From JBBIKU01 sp037445245 (lineage in GTDB: Bacteria > Chloroflexota > Anaerolineae > Anaerolineales > Anaerolineaceae), in NCBI GenBank assembly GCA_037445245.1, contig JBBIKU010000129.1:1-7005 (forward strand): 7,005 nt of DNA, in the 5' to 3' direction. Below are positions 5,965 through 7,005 of this stretch, one piece after another. Position numbers and translations under genes: made by a program. Position 1 is the stretch's first letter, and each line of letters begins with the position of its first letter. The notes beneath the pieces are model-generated. The model was not told the DNA's origin and ran no database searches. It worked only from the letters and a program-made list of their open reading frames with translations.

Positions 5965-7005
5965 ATGAATCCATCGCGATCCATCCAGAACGCCTTCATC
6001 ATCTATTTGGGTTTACTGCTGCTCATAGTCTACAACTATTGGTTCTTTTCAGCCCGAAATTACTTCAACACTGTTAGTCCCACATTCAATATCGAAAACG
6101 TTGACTTTTTCGCCTATTACAATGCCGGCAAGGCTTATCAGAATGGGTTGGACCCATATATTGAAAACCCCAGCCCCCAACTTTTCATCTATCCACCCAC
6201 CTTTGTTCCAGTATTCAGTTTGTTAGCGCGCCTGGATTATGAAAAAGCAAGACAAATATGGTTATTCATGTATGGGGCTATATTCGTGTTGACAACCGGC
6301 TTGTTTATTTCACAACTGGATCGACACAATCGTATCCTTTCCGTGATGATGCTTGGCGTAATTCTTGGCACATCCTATCCATTGCGCTACCTCATCCGAC
6401 AAGGACAGATCGACCTGATCGTCGCCAGTTTGAATTTTGCCTGCTTGATCCTTTACTTGCGAAACCGAAAAACGATTTCCGCTGTTCTGCTGGCAACATC
6501 GGTATTGCTCAAAGTCAACCCGGTTTTGTTGTTGATTGCCTATTGCTTATTTATGTATGACTGGAATTATCTCGTTTCCTTTGGCGCAGCGATAGCCGTG
6601 TTCATCACGATTTCAACGATTTTTATCCCGATTGAATGGTATGCCAATTATTTTCATGTCTTATCCGATCTTACAACGAGCAAGACCCACATCTACAATC
6701 AGACCCTGCTCCGCTTCGTTGCCGGGCATCCGGTTCTGCCCAGAGTGATTACCGTTGCTGGCATACTATTGCTCATCGTTTTTGCCATCGCAATTGGCAG
6801 ACGCTACAGGCACCTGCTTGCCAGGAAAAAGAAATTTGAAGTCGCGTCCTATGGCGAATTCATCTTGTGTGCATTTTATACGCTAAACATGATCATAACG
6901 TTATTATTATCTGGAACGGCATGGATTATGACTTATGTATGGTTGATCCTCCCCCTTCTTCCCGTCGCATTATACATCTTGCGGAATGGACGGGGATGGT
7001 TTGTA
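5965..7005 (+). CDS. GT87-like (DUF2029) polytopic membrane glycosyltransferase, 3'-truncated by the window edge
   Basis: The frame opens at ATG 5965, four bases after GAGAGG (5955-5960), and is free of stops for 347 codons to the edge. It begins MNPSRSIQNAFIIYLG with a first helix at about residues 10-28. Family landmarks are NVDFFAYYNAG (45-55, D47 the likely catalytic Asp of the first external loop), NGLDPY (60-65), YPPTFVPVFSLL (76-87), ARQIW (95-99), IRQGQIDLIVASLN (144-157) and SVLLKVNPVLLL (179-190, with the conserved K and P). Several more hydrophobic helices follow. This pattern fits the GT-C-fold GT87 family, which uses polyprenyl-phosphate sugars such as mannose to extend lipid or glycan acceptors on the outer face of the membrane; donor and acceptor here are unknown. 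The gene is AT-rich (hand counts 23, 26 and 20 GC per 60 at 6001, 6181 and 6601) and uses TTA, ATA and AGA codons, unlike the genes to its left. The family usually exceeds 380 residues, so the C-terminus lies outside. Confidence 0.82.
   Translation, partial: MNPSRSIQNAFIIYLGLLLLIVYNYWFFSARNYFNTVSPTFNIENVDFFAYYNAGKAYQNGLDPYIENPSPQLFIYPPTFVPVFSLLARLDYEKARQIWLFMYGAIFVLTTGLFISQLDRHNRILSVMMLGVILGTSYPLRYLIRQGQIDLIVASLNFACLILYLRNRKTISAVLLATSVLLKVNPVLLLIAYCLFMYDWNYLVSFGAAIAVFITISTIFIPIEWYANYFHVLSDLTTSKTHIYNQTLLRFVAGHPVLPRVITVAGILLLIVFAIAIGRRYRHLLARKKKFEVASYGEFILCAFYTLNMIITLLLSGTAWIMTYVWLILPLLPVALYILRNGRGWFV

Noticed and set aside
6258..6839. Two short plus-strand frames within the right end (6258-6560 and 6636-6839)
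   Set aside because: Both are out-of-frame shadows of the GT87-like gene, whose own frame is open from 5965 to the edge with recognisable motifs.
1..7005. CRISPR arrays, transposases, integrases or phage genes
   Set aside because: No regularly spaced repeats of suitable length and no coding frame with such motifs were seen on either strand.

Overview
The window looks like chromosomal DNA from a Chloroflexota bacterium, most likely of the Anaerolineae type. This placement is an inference. It rests on a short-type GyrB, on a membrane-anchored protein with DUF348-like, G5 and 3D domains whose C-terminal signature (VPGYG, GDTGGGIPG, WIDLAYSD) I associate with that group, and on the high-GC codon use of the first 5.5 kb. 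No 16S gene or other decisive marker is present.

Layout. Bases 1-1907 (+) hold gyrB, missing only its extreme 5' end. Convergent to it, 1963-2382 (-) is a YjbQ/UPF0047 family protein. A short divergent promoter region (about 2427-2510) separates yjbQ from a tRNA-Phe(GAA) gene at 2539-2611 (+), which has a near-consensus promoter and its own hairpin/T-tract terminator. Next come a membrane-anchored G5/3D cell-wall protein (2692-4104, +) and, 45 bp later, a 12-helix MOP-superfamily flippase-like transporter (4150-5565, +). A roughly 400-bp, AT-richer intergenic stretch (5566-5964) follows. It contains small inverted repeats and a minus-strand reading frame that looks like decayed coding sequence. 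The window ends inside a GT87-like polytopic membrane glycosyltransferase (5965 to beyond 7005, +), whose frame is open for 347 codons to the edge.

How the genes work together. The left half is housekeeping: DNA topology, a conserved enzyme of uncertain role, and a tRNA. The right half is envelope-related: a predicted peptidoglycan-acting 3D protein, a lipid-linked oligosaccharide or polysaccharide flippase, and a polyprenyl-phosphate-sugar-dependent glycosyltransferase. The last three could contribute to surface glycan assembly, but only the 3D protein and the flippase are close enough to suggest co-transcription. Base composition falls clearly after about 5565 (hand counts: 39/60 GC at 3241-3300 against 20-26/60 in three blocks of the GT87 gene), so the right edge may be the start of an acquired or fast-evolving glycan region.

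I found no CRISPR array, transposase, phage module or convincing new system. The points most worth checking are the degraded minus-strand frame at 5657-5890, the composition break with its GT87 gene, and the altered aspartate pattern of the 3D domain.
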